Source: Sphingobium chungbukense
Lineage (GTDB): Bacteria; Pseudomonadota; Alphaproteobacteria; Sphingomonadales; Sphingomonadaceae
Direction of reading: 5' to 3'
NCBI RefSeq assembly: GCF_001005725.1
Contig: NZ_LBIC01000018.1
Location: forward strand, 22,459-86,458
DNA: 64,000 bases
Position numbers and translations under genes: made by a program. Positions 26,133 through 36,800 of this stretch are shown in pieces (positions within the stretch are counted from its first letter, which is position 1; each line of letters starts with the position of its first letter). A model generated the notes under the pieces. The model made no database searches, was not told the DNA's origin, and saw only the letters and a program-made list of their open reading frames with translations.

Positions 26133-26148
26133 TTGCAAACGATAGCAA
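26133..26148. promoter_or_regulatory. LacI-type operator upstream of the lacI gene
   Basis: TTGCAAACGATAGCAA matches the reverse complement of the 18391 operator at 13 of 16 positions. It lies 20-35 bp upstream of the LacI start, fitting autoregulation. Confidence 0.65.
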
Positions 26149-26438
26149 CAACAATCCAAACGAGTCGCCAGATGCGGGATGCTCTTAGCTGGCAGACTCC
26201 GTGCGAGCGAAACCCATTCAGGACGACGCAAGGTCGGATCGTAGTGCTACTTGCCGGTAGCATAAATCCGACCTGGATGACGATCGTGATAGCCTTGCCG
26301 CCGACTGTAGCGCGATCGCCACGTAATCGACGGTGCTCTTCAAACTGCTTCAGCGCAGGATGGCAGGTCTCGGCAGTTTCGCTTTATCGATTCGCGACTT
26401 AAGCTGGTTACAAGTAGTTGGTGGGCGGACCAATCTCC
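26149..26438. other. Intergenic region between LacI and IclR genes
   Basis: About 290 bp between the start of the lacI-type gene and the end of the iclR-type gene. No gene is supported; the frames are short and lack start signals. Confidence 0.4.
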
Positions 26439-27185
26439 TTACGTACGAGCTGGAAAAAGCTTGCTTTCGATGCGATGTCGGGTCTCGAGCAGGAATGGCA
26501 GTCGCTCCTTGAGTGCATGCTCTTGAGGATTGAGCTCGACGATACTGACGGAAATGGCTGCCCGCGCTTTGCCACGCTGATCAAGGATCGGTGCCGACAG
26601 GCACATCAGGCCTTGCGAGGTCTCCTCGATCTCGGTGGCCCACCCCCTTTCGCGCGCCAGCGTAAGTTCCGTCCTGATCTGGTCCGGATCGGTGATGGTC
26701 GCGGGCGTCAGGCGCACGAATGGCGCACTCGCCAGATAGTCTTCGATCTCGTGGGGGCAGAGGTGCGCCAGCAAAACCTTGCCGATGGCAGTGCAATAAG
26801 CCTCAAGCTGGATCTGCTCGGCTGAATGTACCTCAGCTTGGCCGTAGCGCTGCTTGACGAGATAGGTCACCATGTCGCCCTCCAACACAGCTAAATGCGC
26901 GTGAGCACGTGTAACGCGTGCAAGATCTGCAAGTGGACGGCGGCTGATCTCCGCGAGCAGTGGCGACAGCGGATAATTCTCGGCGATAATATGCCATACG
27001 GCTCCGAGCCGATAGCGCCCCTTTCGCTCGGCGACGAGATAGCCGCGGCGTATCAGCGCGGTAACGATACGATGCGCGGTGGAAAGTGGCACGCCAGACG
27101 CTTCGGACAGTTCGCTCAATGAGCAGGGCGCGGTTTCCGCAACCTGCTCCAGAATGTCGAAGGCCTTATCCACCAGTTCAACCAT
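26439..27185 (-). CDS. IclR-family transcriptional regulator
   Basis: This 248-residue regulator (257 if the upstream GTG at 27212 is used) has the IclR winged helix (LVDKAFDILEQV, SLSELSEASGVPLSTAHRIVTAL) and an effector domain with AYCTAIGKVLLAHL and TEIEETSQGLMCLSAPILD. ATG 27185 is preferred because AAGGACGG lies in front of it. It is divergent from the large oxidoreductase gene across 165 bp, so it most likely controls that gene in response to an aromatic or keto acid ligand. Confidence 0.9.
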   Translation of the reverse strand: MVELVDKAFDILEQVAETAPCSLSELSEASGVPLSTAHRIVTALIRRGYLVAERKGRYRLGAVWHIIAENYPLSPLLAEISRRPLADLARVTRAHAHLAVLEGDMVTYLVKQRYGQAEVHSAEQIQLEAYCTAIGKVLLAHLCPHEIEDYLASAPFVRLTPATITDPDQIRTELTLARERGWATEIEETSQGLMCLSAPILDQRGKARAAISVSIVELNPQEHALKERLPFLLETRHRIESKLFPART

Positions 27186-27350
27186 CCGCCCGTCCTTGGC
27201 AGGAAATCCCACTGGATGAGAATAATGGGGCTAAGCCTGTTTGTCGAGACACGGCAGATCGCGATACATGCATCAAGTCATCACAATCACGGCTAATTCA
27301 CAACTTTGGTCAGGCCGTGGACGAAACAGACATTAACAAGGGAGAGGTCC

Positions 27351-30300
27351 ATGTCGTCGCCCAAGATCGCGCCTGACGCGAAATATCTCCAAAGTTCAGG
27401 AAAAGTTTATTTGTCCGGCAATCAGGCACTTGTGCGGATGACGCTGGATCAAGCTCGCCGTGATAACGCGGCGGGCCTCAACACCGGTGGCTTTGTTTCC
27501 GGCTATCGCGGCTCTCCGCTCGGGCATCTCGATCAGGAATTCACGCGCATCGCGCCGCTGCTGGCGGAACACGATATCCGCTTTCAGCCCGGCGTGAACG
27601 AGGATCTGGCTGCCACGGCTGTCTGGGGCACGCAGCAGATCGGCTTCTTCGATCCCAAGTTTGAAGGCGCGTTTGGCCTTTGGTACAGCAAAGGACCCGG
27701 TATCGACCGTTCCGGCGACGCCCTTCGCCACGCCAACCTTTGGGGCACCGCTCCCAACGGCGGCGTCGTCATGGCCGTGGGTGACGATCCGATGAGCCGA
27801 TCAAGCTCGATCCAGCAGCAGTCGGAACAGACACTAGCCTCGCTTTGCATACCAACATTCAATGCCGCCAATGTGCAGGACATTTACGACTTCGGCCTGA
27901 TCGGCTGGCAGCTCTCGCGCTACGCTGGCGTCTGGACCGCGGTCAAAGGCGTGTCTGACATTTATGAATCGTGGCTGGCAATTGACGTCGATCCGGCACG
28001 GACCATCATGCACCTGCCTCCTGCGGCTGGCAACGTTCATACTCGATGGCCCGATCGCTCGGTGGATCAGGACGAGCGCATGCTTAAGCTGCGGTTGCCG
28101 GCGGTTCACGCCTTTGCACGACTTAACCGGCTCAACCGCGTCACACATGGCGCGGCGCGTCCGCGATTGGGTATCCTGACCACCGGCAAGAGCTGGTCCG
28201 ACACGCTCGAAGCGCTGGCCGACCTGGGTATCGACGCAGAGCAGATGGAGACGGCGGGCCTCGCCTTGTTCAAGGTCGGTCTCGTGTGGCCATTGGAAGC
28301 GACCGCGATCGAGGCGTTCGCACAGGGCTTGGACGAAATCCTCGTCATTGAGGAATGCCGTCCCATTCTGGAACCGCAGGTGAAGGACATCCTGTTCAAC
28401 CTTCCCGCCAATGCGCGCCCGCGCGTGCTCGGCAAGATGGACGCGCAGGGCGCGCGCTGGATGCCCTCGCATGGTGAGCTGGACCCCGCGTTGATCGCGC
28501 GCGTCCTGCATCGCTGGCTCTCGCCGATGCACCGAACCGACGCGATGGATGCCTGGGTCGGATATCTCGATCATGTCCGCACGGAACTGGCGAAGCCGCG
28601 CTCGAACGTGATCCGCACGCCTTATTTCTGCTCTGGCTGCCCACACAACAGCTCGACCAAAACTCCTGCCGGGTCCAGTCAGTTAGCCGGGATTGGCTGC
28701 CACTGGCTGGTCAACCTGATGGACCGCGACGTCATATCCTATCCGCACATGGGCGGTGAGGGCGCCAACTGGGCAGGCGCGGCGCATTTCCTCAATGACA
28801 AGCATATCTTTGTCAATTTGGGCGATGGCACCTGGTATCACTCGGGATCGCTCGCAATTCGCCAGGCGGTCGCGTCGGGCGTAAACATCACTTACAAGAT
28901 CCTTTACAACGACGCGGTCGCGATGACGGGTGGACAACCCGTCGACGGACCGATCAGCGTCCAGCAGATCACGCACGAGTTGCGCGGGGAGGCGATCGAC
29001 AAGATTGCTGTGGTTTCCAGCGCCCCCGAAAAATTCAAGGTTGCCGATTTCGCGCCGGGCACGACGCTCCACCATCGGGACGAACTCGATACGGTGCAGC
29101 GCGCTTTCCGCGACGAGAAGGGCGTCTCGGTCATCATCTATGAGCAGACCTGCGCGACCGAGTTGCGGCGCAGGCGCGGCAAGAAGCTGGCGCCCGATCC
29201 GGCGCGGTGGGTGATCATCAACGATCGCGTGTGTGAGGGGTGCGGCGATTGTTCGGTCCAGTCGAACTGCCTGTCGGTGCAGCCCTTGGAAACAGAGTTC
29301 GGGCGCAAGCGGACGATCGACCAGTCGTCGTGCAATAAGGATTTCTCCTGCGTGAAGGGCTTCTGCCCGTCCTTCGTCACGATCGAGGGCGGCATGCTGG
29401 CCAAGCCGACGGGCGTAAAGATAGGCGATACATTTTTCGCCGGGTTGCCCGAGCCCGAGGTGCGTGAGACCGCCACGCCATTCGGCGTGATGGTAACCGG
29501 CATCGGTGGCACCGGCGTGGTGACTATCTCCAATTTGATCGGCACGGCCGCGCAGGCAGAAGGCAAATCGGTCCAGGCGCTGGACCTTACCGGCCTTGCC
29601 CAGAAATTCGGCGCGGTCTATTGTCACCTCAAGGTTGCTGACGATGCCGGGCAGTTGCTCGCGACGCGGCTTTCAGTCGGTCAGTGCGACCTGCTGATCG
29701 GCGCCGACATCGTGACCGCTGCTTCCGACGAATCGCTTTCTCGGCTACGTGAAGGCACTACAGTGGCCGTGGTCAACGAACACGCGACCGTCACAGGGGC
29801 TTTCACTCGCGAGCGCGATTTCGAAGTACCTGTCCCGGCGCAGCGTGCCGCGATCGAGCGCTTCTGCGGCAAGGGTCGCGTCAGCTTCGTTGAGGCGACC
29901 GAGTTGGCCGAACAGCTTACAGGTAATACGATCGGCGCCAACATCATGCTGCTCGGCTTTGCCTGCCAGAAGGGTTGGCTGCCGGTTGGTCATAACTCGC
30001 TCGAACGTGCCATTGAGGCGAACGGCGTCGCGGTACGTGCCAATCTCCAGGTGTTCGCGCTCGGGCGCCTGCTGGCTCACGATCCTGCGGCATTGGCGTC
30101 GATCGCCAATGCGGGAAAGCCGAACCGGGACAGCCTGAAGCTTTCGGAAGGGGTCGAGCATCTGATCGCGCGGCGGCGACGCGACCTGGTTGCTTATCAG
30201 AACGAGGCGCTGGGGGTTCGTTTCCTCGCGCTGATCGACGCAGTGGTAGCGGCAGAGAGGGCGATTGCACCATCGTCCACGGCTCTGACTGAGATAGTTG

Positions 30301-30806
30301 CGCGCAACTTCTACAAGCTGCTCGCCTATAAGGACGAGTATGAAGTCGCGCGGCTTTTTACCGACGGCACCTTCCTCGACACCGTACGCCAAGGGTTCAG
30401 CGGGGATCACAAGCTGCGCTTCCACATGGCACCGCCGATCTTCTCCAAGATCGATCCGGCGACGGGGCGACCGAAGAAGAAGGAATTCGGCCAATGGATG
30501 CTCACTGCGCTACGCCTCCTGGCGAAACTCAAACACTTGCGCGGGACAGCGTTCGACCCATTTGGCTATAGCGAGGAACGGCGGGCAGAACGCGCGCTGA
30601 TCGACCGATACGAGACAATGATTCGCGAAATCCTCGTCAGCTTGTCGAGCGCCAACTTCGATGCGGCAGTTGGTTTGGCGCGCTGGCCGGATATGATCCG
30701 CGGCTACGGCCCGGTCAAAGCGGAGAGCATGGCCAGCGCTGACGCGGCAATTCCCGCATTGCGGCAGAAGCTCGGCCTTGCGCCAAAGGATGCAATCGCT
30801 GCTTGA
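27351..30806 (+). CDS. Fused indolepyruvate:ferredoxin oxidoreductase (IorAB-type)
   Basis: This 1151-residue protein starts at ATG 27351 behind GGGAGAGG. The N-terminal pyrimidine-binding half (GFVSGYRGSPLGHLDQEF) and the TPP domain (GIGCHWLVNLMDRDV, GEGANWAGAAHF, LGDGTWYHSGSLAI) come first. A ferredoxin-like CEGCGDCSVQSNC plus later cysteines follows, then the gamma domain (GIGGTGVVTISNLIGTAAQAEG). Such fused enzymes decarboxylate aryl- or branched 2-keto acids to acyl-CoA with ferredoxin. The IclR gene is divergent. A CaiB-type CoA-transferase and an XdhC gene downstream hint at a broader acid-degradation set. Confidence 0.92.
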   Translation: MSSPKIAPDAKYLQSSGKVYLSGNQALVRMTLDQARRDNAAGLNTGGFVSGYRGSPLGHLDQEFTRIAPLLAEHDIRFQPGVNEDLAATAVWGTQQIGFFDPKFEGAFGLWYSKGPGIDRSGDALRHANLWGTAPNGGVVMAVGDDPMSRSSSIQQQSEQTLASLCIPTFNAANVQDIYDFGLIGWQLSRYAGVWTAVKGVSDIYESWLAIDVDPARTIMHLPPAAGNVHTRWPDRSVDQDERMLKLRLPAVHAFARLNRLNRVTHGAARPRLGILTTGKSWSDTLEALADLGIDAEQMETAGLALFKVGLVWPLEATAIEAFAQGLDEILVIEECRPILEPQVKDILFNLPANARPRVLGKMDAQGARWMPSHGELDPALIARVLHRWLSPMHRTDAMDAWVGYLDHVRTELAKPRSNVIRTPYFCSGCPHNSSTKTPAGSSQLAGIGCHWLVNLMDRDVISYPHMGGEGANWAGAAHFLNDKHIFVNLGDGTWYHSGSLAIRQAVASGVNITYKILYNDAVAMTGGQPVDGPISVQQITHELRGEAIDKIAVVSSAPEKFKVADFAPGTTLHHRDELDTVQRAFRDEKGVSVIIYEQTCATELRRRRGKKLAPDPARWVIINDRVCEGCGDCSVQSNCLSVQPLETEFGRKRTIDQSSCNKDFSCVKGFCPSFVTIEGGMLAKPTGVKIGDTFFAGLPEPEVRETATPFGVMVTGIGGTGVVTISNLIGTAAQAEGKSVQALDLTGLAQKFGAVYCHLKVADDAGQLLATRLSVGQCDLLIGADIVTAASDESLSRLREGTTVAVVNEHATVTGAFTRERDFEVPVPAQRAAIERFCGKGRVSFVEATELAEQLTGNTIGANIMLLGFACQKGWLPVGHNSLERAIEANGVAVRANLQVFALGRLLAHDPAALASIANAGKPNRDSLKLSEGVEHLIARRRRDLVAYQNEALGVRFLALIDAVVAAERAIAPSSTALTEIVARNFYKLLAYKDEYEVARLFTDGTFLDTVRQGFSGDHKLRFHMAPPIFSKIDPATGRPKKKEFGQWMLTALRLLAKLKHLRGTAFDPFGYSEERRAERALIDRYETMIREILVSLSSANFDAAVGLARWPDMIRGYGPVKAESMASADAAIPALRQKLGLAPKDAIAA

Positions 30807-30819
30807 GCTTTGGTGCCCC

Positions 30820-31190
30820 CGAAACGAATGCAGCCGGAATGGGATTGCGCAAGATGGAGGTGAGGCGCGCCTGGTGCGGAAGCAGATATTGTTGAAACGC
30901 CAAGGCTATCCCCACCGCGCCACGCGTTGCTGTCAACCAATCCGTGCCACCCGCGGCGAGACTTCAGTCGACGCATTCCTTGTCCCCCGCCGCGAAAAAT
31001 CCGACGAATGAGTGAGGTGGTGCTCTATGCCTTAGCGCTCCTGGCGCTTCCTTCGAGACGAGATCAGCGCGAGCATGGTTACAGAAGCCATTGCGGATGC
31101 GCGCGTATCGAGCGTCAATTATGCCGAGGTCGTCAAGCACTTCATCCATGCGGGCAAAGGCTGCCATCTTCCAGCAGTCAACCACTTCTA
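30820..31190 (+). pseudogene. Decayed vapBC toxin-antitoxin pair
   Basis: The 3' end of a VapB-like frame reads GETSVDAFLVPRREKSDE and ends at TGA 31009-31011, overlapping a GTG/ATG-type start. VapC-like (PIN) fragments follow in two frames: VVLYALALLAL and, after a shift, LRDEISASMVTEAIADARVSSVNYAEVVKHF. The VNYAEV block is the hallmark after the first PIN aspartate. Frameshifts and lack of the C-terminal half show it is non-functional. Confidence 0.6.
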
Positions 31191-31335
31191 CAATTTCCGG
31201 CTGCGGCATTTGGAGCCCGGAAGTCATAAGCCCACTCGCGTTTGAGGCCAAGGTGGCATAATGAGATAAGTGACCGACAGACGACCGTTGCACGTCCCCA
31301 TAACGAAGCAATCTGGTGGCAATGGAGATAGACTG

Positions 31336-32343
31336 ATGAAGCTTGACGATTCAGAATGGCCTCTCTTCGGTCGCATCACAGACATTCGGCCGGCCCTGGC
31401 CGAGGCGCGTACACGAAAGCAGCTTTTGGTGTTGGGCACATTGGTGGGTGTGCGGGGCTCATCACCACGGCCACCTGGCACCCAAATGCTGTTCGAATGC
31501 AGTCGCGCGACGGGCTATTTCTCGGGGGGTTGCCTGGAAACGGATGTTGCCAACCATGCGGAAAAGGTGCGGGCGGACGGTCGACCGCGCCTGCTTCGCT
31601 ATGGCGATGGCAGCCCCTGGCTGGACATTCGCCTCCTGTGCGGCGGCTCTCTCGACATAATGCTCGAACGCCTCGATCCCGACGATCCCGCGATCGGAAA
31701 TCTGTTGACTGCTGGCGCCGGGCGCTGCCCCGTGATGCTGACCAGCGACGGGCTGAGCCGATCTACATCCATAAGCTGCGCCATTGCGCCGTTCACCTTC
31801 GATGGTCGCACCTATGGACTCGGGTTTGACCCTGCATGGCGGGTCATGATCGTCGGTGGGGATCCGATCGCCCTGGCAATCGCCGAAATTGCGGCGGTAT
31901 CCGGGTTCGATACCACGCTCATCAGGCCCTTCGGTCCCATGACACCGCCCCCGATCGCCAATATCCGTTATTCTCGCAATGCCGCGCCAGACGCGATCAG
32001 GGAAATGGCGCCAGATGCCTGGACAGCGATCGTGACAGCAATGCACGACGATGACATCGACGACGATGTAGTGGTCGAAGCCCTAGGGTCAGATGCCGGT
32101 TACATAGGCGTTCTGGGGTCCGCAAGGCGGATTGCCCCGCGGCGCGAGCGCCTTCTAGCCGCAGGATTACCGCTTATGCGGATCAATGCACTGCACGCGC
32201 CAATAGGGGCCGTGCGAAGCGGCAAAACGCCGTGGGAAGTCGCGGTCTCGGTGATCGGCGAAATCATGCAGGTGCGCGCGGATCGGGAGACGTTTCGCAA
32301 GCCGAAACAAGAGCTCTTAACAGCAGAAAGGGACCCCGATTGA
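31336..32343 (+). CDS. XdhC/CoxI-family protein
   Basis: This predicted 335-residue protein starts at ATG 31336 (GGAGA 7 bases upstream; a GTG at 31270 in frame is less likely). It shows the XdhC N-terminal LVGVRGSSPRPPGTQML and FSGGCLE, and the C-terminal Rossmann VMIVGGDPIALAIAEIAAVSGF with GVLGSARRIAPRRERLLAAG. XdhC proteins bind and mature the molybdenum cofactor for xanthine dehydrogenase/CO dehydrogenase-type hydroxylases. No molybdenum hydroxylase gene is in the window, so its partner must be elsewhere or it serves another enzyme. Confidence 0.88.
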   Translation: MKLDDSEWPLFGRITDIRPALAEARTRKQLLVLGTLVGVRGSSPRPPGTQMLFECSRATGYFSGGCLETDVANHAEKVRADGRPRLLRYGDGSPWLDIRLLCGGSLDIMLERLDPDDPAIGNLLTAGAGRCPVMLTSDGLSRSTSISCAIAPFTFDGRTYGLGFDPAWRVMIVGGDPIALAIAEIAAVSGFDTTLIRPFGPMTPPPIANIRYSRNAAPDAIREMAPDAWTAIVTAMHDDDIDDDVVVEALGSDAGYIGVLGSARRIAPRRERLLAAGLPLMRINALHAPIGAVRSGKTPWEVAVSVIGEIMQVRADRETFRKPKQELLTAERDPD

Positions 32344-32556
32344 TCGGGATGATATCTATGAAATTTCGTGAACATCGCTGTCGGTTGATCCAATGGCGAT
32401 ACAAGTCACCCCGGTCTTCGAGCCCTGCGGAATCAGACTGCACCACAATCACTCTATCTTCGTGCAGCTAGCTGCTCATCCTCCCCCGCAACCTCGAGTG
32501 TCGGAGGACATGATCCACCAGTTCACAGTCATTTTTCGAATTAAGGACTCCTGACG

Positions 32557-33603
32557 ATGGTCGTTGCTGCCACTTCGAATACGAAACCCCTATCGGGACT
32601 ACGGGTAATTGAATTTGCCGGTATCGGCCCGGGTCCTCACGCCGGGATGCTCCTAGCCGACATGGGCGCAAGCGTCACGCGCATTGACCGACCGGGCGGC
32701 AATGGCTGGCCCAATCCCGTAGCTGACCGCGAACGGACAGTTATCGAACGGGACTTCCGCAGCGAGGTTGGGCGCTCTCGTGCTGTGGATCTCGTTGACG
32801 ATGCCGACGTACTGATTGAAGGTTTTCGGCCCGGCGTGATGGAACGGCTTGGGCTGGGCCCCGAACGACTTTGCGCGCGAAATTCCGGCCTTATTTACGC
32901 GCGTATGACTGGCTGGGGCCAAGACGGGCCGCTCGCCTCGAGTGCTGGGCACGACATCAATTATATCGCCCTAGCGGGAGCGCTCGCGCCCATGGGATCC
33001 GCTGATCAACCACCGCGGCCGCCACTTAACTTGGTCGGGGACTTCGGCGGCGGTTCGACATTCGTGGTCATCGGTATACTGGCGGCGCTATGGGAGCGGG
33101 AACGTTCGGGCAAGGGCAAAGTCATCGACGCCGCGATCGTCGATGGTGTATCCTCCCTCATGTCCTTTTTCGCGGGATTGCTACCACAGGGAGTGATTTC
33201 GCTGAACCCGCAGGAAAATATCCTCGGCGGCGAGGCGCCTTTCTACCGTTGCTACCGCTGCTCCGATGGACTCGACGTCGCGATTGGCGCGATTGAACCG
33301 CAATTCTACAAATCACTTCTTGAGCGAATTTCGGCGCCGCTTTCACTGCTGGACGGGCGTGACGAGCCAGCCAATTGGTCGGCTCAGTCACAAATTCTAG
33401 CATCGATATTCGCGTCGCGTACCCGGGAAGAATGGTGCAATCTGTTGGAAGGTACGGACGCATGTTTCGCCCCCGTTCTGACAATTGAAGAGGCAGCCCA
33501 ACATCCGCACATGGTCGCCAGGCGGAGCTATACAGTTGTCGAGGGAGCTTTGCATGCTGCACCAGCTCCCCGATTTTTGGAATTACTGTCCGAGATGCGG
33601 TAA
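32557..33603 (+). CDS. CaiB/BaiF-family CoA-transferase (alpha-methylacyl-CoA racemase-like)
   Basis: This 348-residue protein has the family start LSGLRVIEFAGIGPGPHAGMLLADMGASV and the middle ADVLIEGFRPGVMERLGLGP. In the racemase branch, the catalytic pair is a histidine and an aspartate; His132 (AGHDINY) and Asp162 (GDFGGGST) fit. It therefore looks more like an alpha-methylacyl-CoA racemase than a pure CoA-transferase. Downstream of an acyl-CoA-producing oxidoreductase this could handle a branched aryl- or alkyl-CoA. Confidence 0.88.
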   Translation: MVVAATSNTKPLSGLRVIEFAGIGPGPHAGMLLADMGASVTRIDRPGGNGWPNPVADRERTVIERDFRSEVGRSRAVDLVDDADVLIEGFRPGVMERLGLGPERLCARNSGLIYARMTGWGQDGPLASSAGHDINYIALAGALAPMGSADQPPRPPLNLVGDFGGGSTFVVIGILAALWERERSGKGKVIDAAIVDGVSSLMSFFAGLLPQGVISLNPQENILGGEAPFYRCYRCSDGLDVAIGAIEPQFYKSLLERISAPLSLLDGRDEPANWSAQSQILASIFASRTREEWCNLLEGTDACFAPVLTIEEAAQHPHMVARRSYTVVEGALHAAPAPRFLELLSEMR

Positions 33604-33843
33604 ATGCTTGCCTACTCTATAAATTTAGATTGGAAACAATCTGGAAAATTGTTGGAGAGGTCCCTGCCCTGAAGCAGATTGCCCGACTCTTGCCAAAAGA
33701 CGCCGGGCTTTACGGAGACATTGGATTATGAATCACGCTGTAACCGCTGTAGTTGTCATCACCTGCACCCTCAGCGGAAGCCAGCATCCGACTGAAATCG
33801 GAGGGACTCCTCCCTCAAAGCGTCTCTGATCTAAACCCCATGA
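33604..33843. other. Gap before the Tn3-type element
   Basis: 240 bp with no supported gene. The sequence directly next to the element end (CATGA) does not match the other flank (GGATT), so no target duplication is visible. Confidence 0.5.
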
Positions 33844-36800
33844 GGGGTTCTCGTGACGGCGGTGCAAAAAGTGCCGCTAAGCAACCCATTGGAATTGCTT
33901 GCATAATAGCGCAACACTCGCGGTAAGTGATTGATATCCCTCATTCTGGAGGTTTTCATATTACGCTCCTGATCCCGGCAGCCGGCGGTTTCCCGCCCAG
34001 GAGCCGATCCCGGTGTGGCGAAACGTCAATGGTGATGACGCCTTTGGTGTTGATATGCTCGTGCGCATTGGGGGCGATGTGCATGATGTGATGATCCGGA
34101 AAGGTGTTCGGCCTTCGCGCTCGAACCTCACCGATCCGGACCGCGTTCCACGTCATGATAACGTTGGTAAGCAGTGTCAGGCCTGATGATATCGCGGCCA
34201 TTTGCTCGGGCGTGCGACCATGCCGTGCGCCGATCGGCCCTGAATAGATCGCGCGCTGCAGGGTGTGGACCGACTCGCCTTGGCTGAGCAACGCGTCATT
34301 CATCCCACGGAACGCCGGATCGCCAAGATAAGCGCCCAGGAAGCGGGTCAGTAACAGCCTGCCGAAGGCATCGCCTGCCTGAAACGCCTCATCGCCCCGC
34401 GCAGCGCTGCCAAAGCGGTCCAGAACGTAGGTGGCCGAACACCAGCCACTCTTGGTCGATGCCGCAATCCGCAGAAGCGGGTCCCATCCCCGGGTGATCG
34501 CGCTGGTTGAGACGGTTTCACTCACAATTGGCCGCAGGCTGGCAGGTACATCGAGGCCACGCGGAAGATAGAGCTTGCGCTTGTTCATCCCGGCAAGCCT
34601 CGGGGCGAGATCAAATCCCACCAGATTGGCCAGCGCCATGCCGAAATGTGTGTGGCCATGCGTATCCACTGCGACACGGTGGAGGTCGACGGCTTCGTGG
34701 CGAAGAGCTCCCTCGATAGCGGCCCCGGCTTGCCGCCGGTTCAGAACGACGGCTTGGTCATGCAGGATCACCCATTGGTCGAGCACATGGGTGTAGGTTC
34801 CGACTGCCGGCGTGCGGCGCCGCGGATCATGGCGGGCTGTCCAGAGACGGCGTGTTGCATCAAGGCTCATCATGTCGGCCGATGCCTGAATCCCACCTCC
34901 CCACAGCTTGGTGACCGGAAGCGTCCTGAAATGATCAAGCACCAGGCGGTTGGCCCACGGCAATCGACCATTTGCCTCGATGCGGCGCATCATCTCGCCG
35001 ACTGCGTCGGCTTCAATATTAAGCGTCATGCGCGCCATGTCGGCGGCAGTCAGATCAGAACCCAAGGCGATCAGGGCCGCGTAGAGGATTATGAGCTCAT
35101 GCTCGCTTCGGGGCGTCCTGCCCAACAGGGCCCAGGAAAAATGCGTGGTGGCATCTATTGCGATCAGCAAGTCCGGTAATTGGATCTTTCCGACGCTGGC
35201 GAACAGTTCGCGACGAATGGCCTTGAGCCTTTCGTCTTCGGGAGCCGCCTTGAGTTTTGGAACGACCAATCGGTTGTTTTCGATCCGGATATCGCCCCTC
35301 GACACCGCCGCATCGATGGCTTTCAGGGCCGTCGAGAGTTCATCCTTGATCCAGCGAATGGTCGTTTCCGGCGTGGCTGACACGGCGAGGTTTCGCACGA
35401 ACCGTGCTCGTTCCTTTTTCCATTGCGCCTTTGGGATCAGGCGGTCCTCAGGGGCACGATGTTCCAAACTGTGGTCGACGCTGGCCTGCCCATTGCGCAG
35501 CGAGCGTTTGAGAAGCATGAGCGTCGCCGCCCTATAGCCGCCAAAGGCGGCCTCGCGGTCCGGTTGATCGATGAGGAACGCCCACGTCCGGCCGAATGGA
35601 TTGGGGGTGCCTTCCGGCAATCGCCCCATTTCCGAAGCCGCCACCCGGTCCAGTGTCGTCAATGCCTGCGCAAGCGGGTGCGTCGACGGTAGGTCCAGGC
35701 TGATCGACGAAGCCGCGCGCAACAACTCGCTCGCACCTCTGCCTGCTGTCGCCAGTTCCCGCCGGACCCTGCCAACCTTCGTGGATGGACCGTGCGCGCC
35801 AGCCGGCAGGAACGGCGCCAACATGGTGCGCATCTGGTCGCGCACGACGGAAGCGGAGATGTTCTCGTCATCCACAAGGCTTGCCAATTGCAAGACCAAG
35901 GCTTGATGTCGTCGCAGTTCGTCCTCGACCGCTGCCTCGGCGCGGGTTCTGGCCTGACGCCAGAGATCGGCGATCCGGTAGTCGATCATCCCCAGACCGT
36001 CATCCGTCAGACGCAGCAGTTGTAGACGTAGAAAGCAGGCTATTTCAACGGTCTTGCGCTCACCACGCATTCGCTTGAGCGTCGCAGGTTTGCGGTAAAG
36101 CATTGATCTCGCCTGTGCCTTCAACGTTCCGGCCGCTAAGCCAAGATGGAGCTTATCGGCCCCAAGTTTCTTCAGAAAATCGATCTTCGCGATATGGTCG
36201 GCGAGGCCTTTGGTTTTACGGGACGCGGGACTGTCTCGAAGCCATTCCAACCGCGTCTTGCCGTTCGGCATCGTCTCCGACAGCTCAAGCGGCCAGGCCT
36301 TCGTCTGTTCTATCCCCACTGCGGCTACCGCACCGGCCAACAGACCGCCATCGTAATGGCGCCGGGCGCCTGATGCAGAACTCCTCAGCCGTCGCGTTGG
36401 CAACTGGACATAGTGGTGATCACGGAGCCATGCGCGCGCGGCTTGTTCCAACTCGTCCACGAGGAATTTGTCGCCGGCCTCGCGCCGCAGAAAGCCATTC
36501 AGCGCGCGTTCCCCGTGCTCGGTGAGGTCGCGCAAACCCAGTGCCTGTTTCGCCGCGACCTGGTGCTCGAACAGCGTGCGGTGGCGGCGGTAAAGCGCGC
36601 GGATTGAGGCAAGCCGGGGCGGTGCAATCCCAAGCTCGGCACCGAGATGAGCCAGCACTTGCGGCGGGATCATCTCCACGGAATTGAGTGGCGCTCCCGT
36701 GAGGCGCAGAAAACCAATCTGCAGCGCCACGCCCAACCGGTTTAACGGTCGCCGGCGGCGGTGGACGGCTCGCCGATCATCCTCGGAAAGCGAGAAAAAG

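Noticed and set aside
27306..27350. TTG start for the IorAB gene
   Set aside because: ATG 27351 has a strong GGGAGAGG site and the upstream part is not conserved-looking.
32730..32790. Possible frameshift or deletion in the CaiB-family gene
   Set aside because: The region aligns without a gap to the normal family pattern around ADVLIEGFRPG, so the gene is intact.
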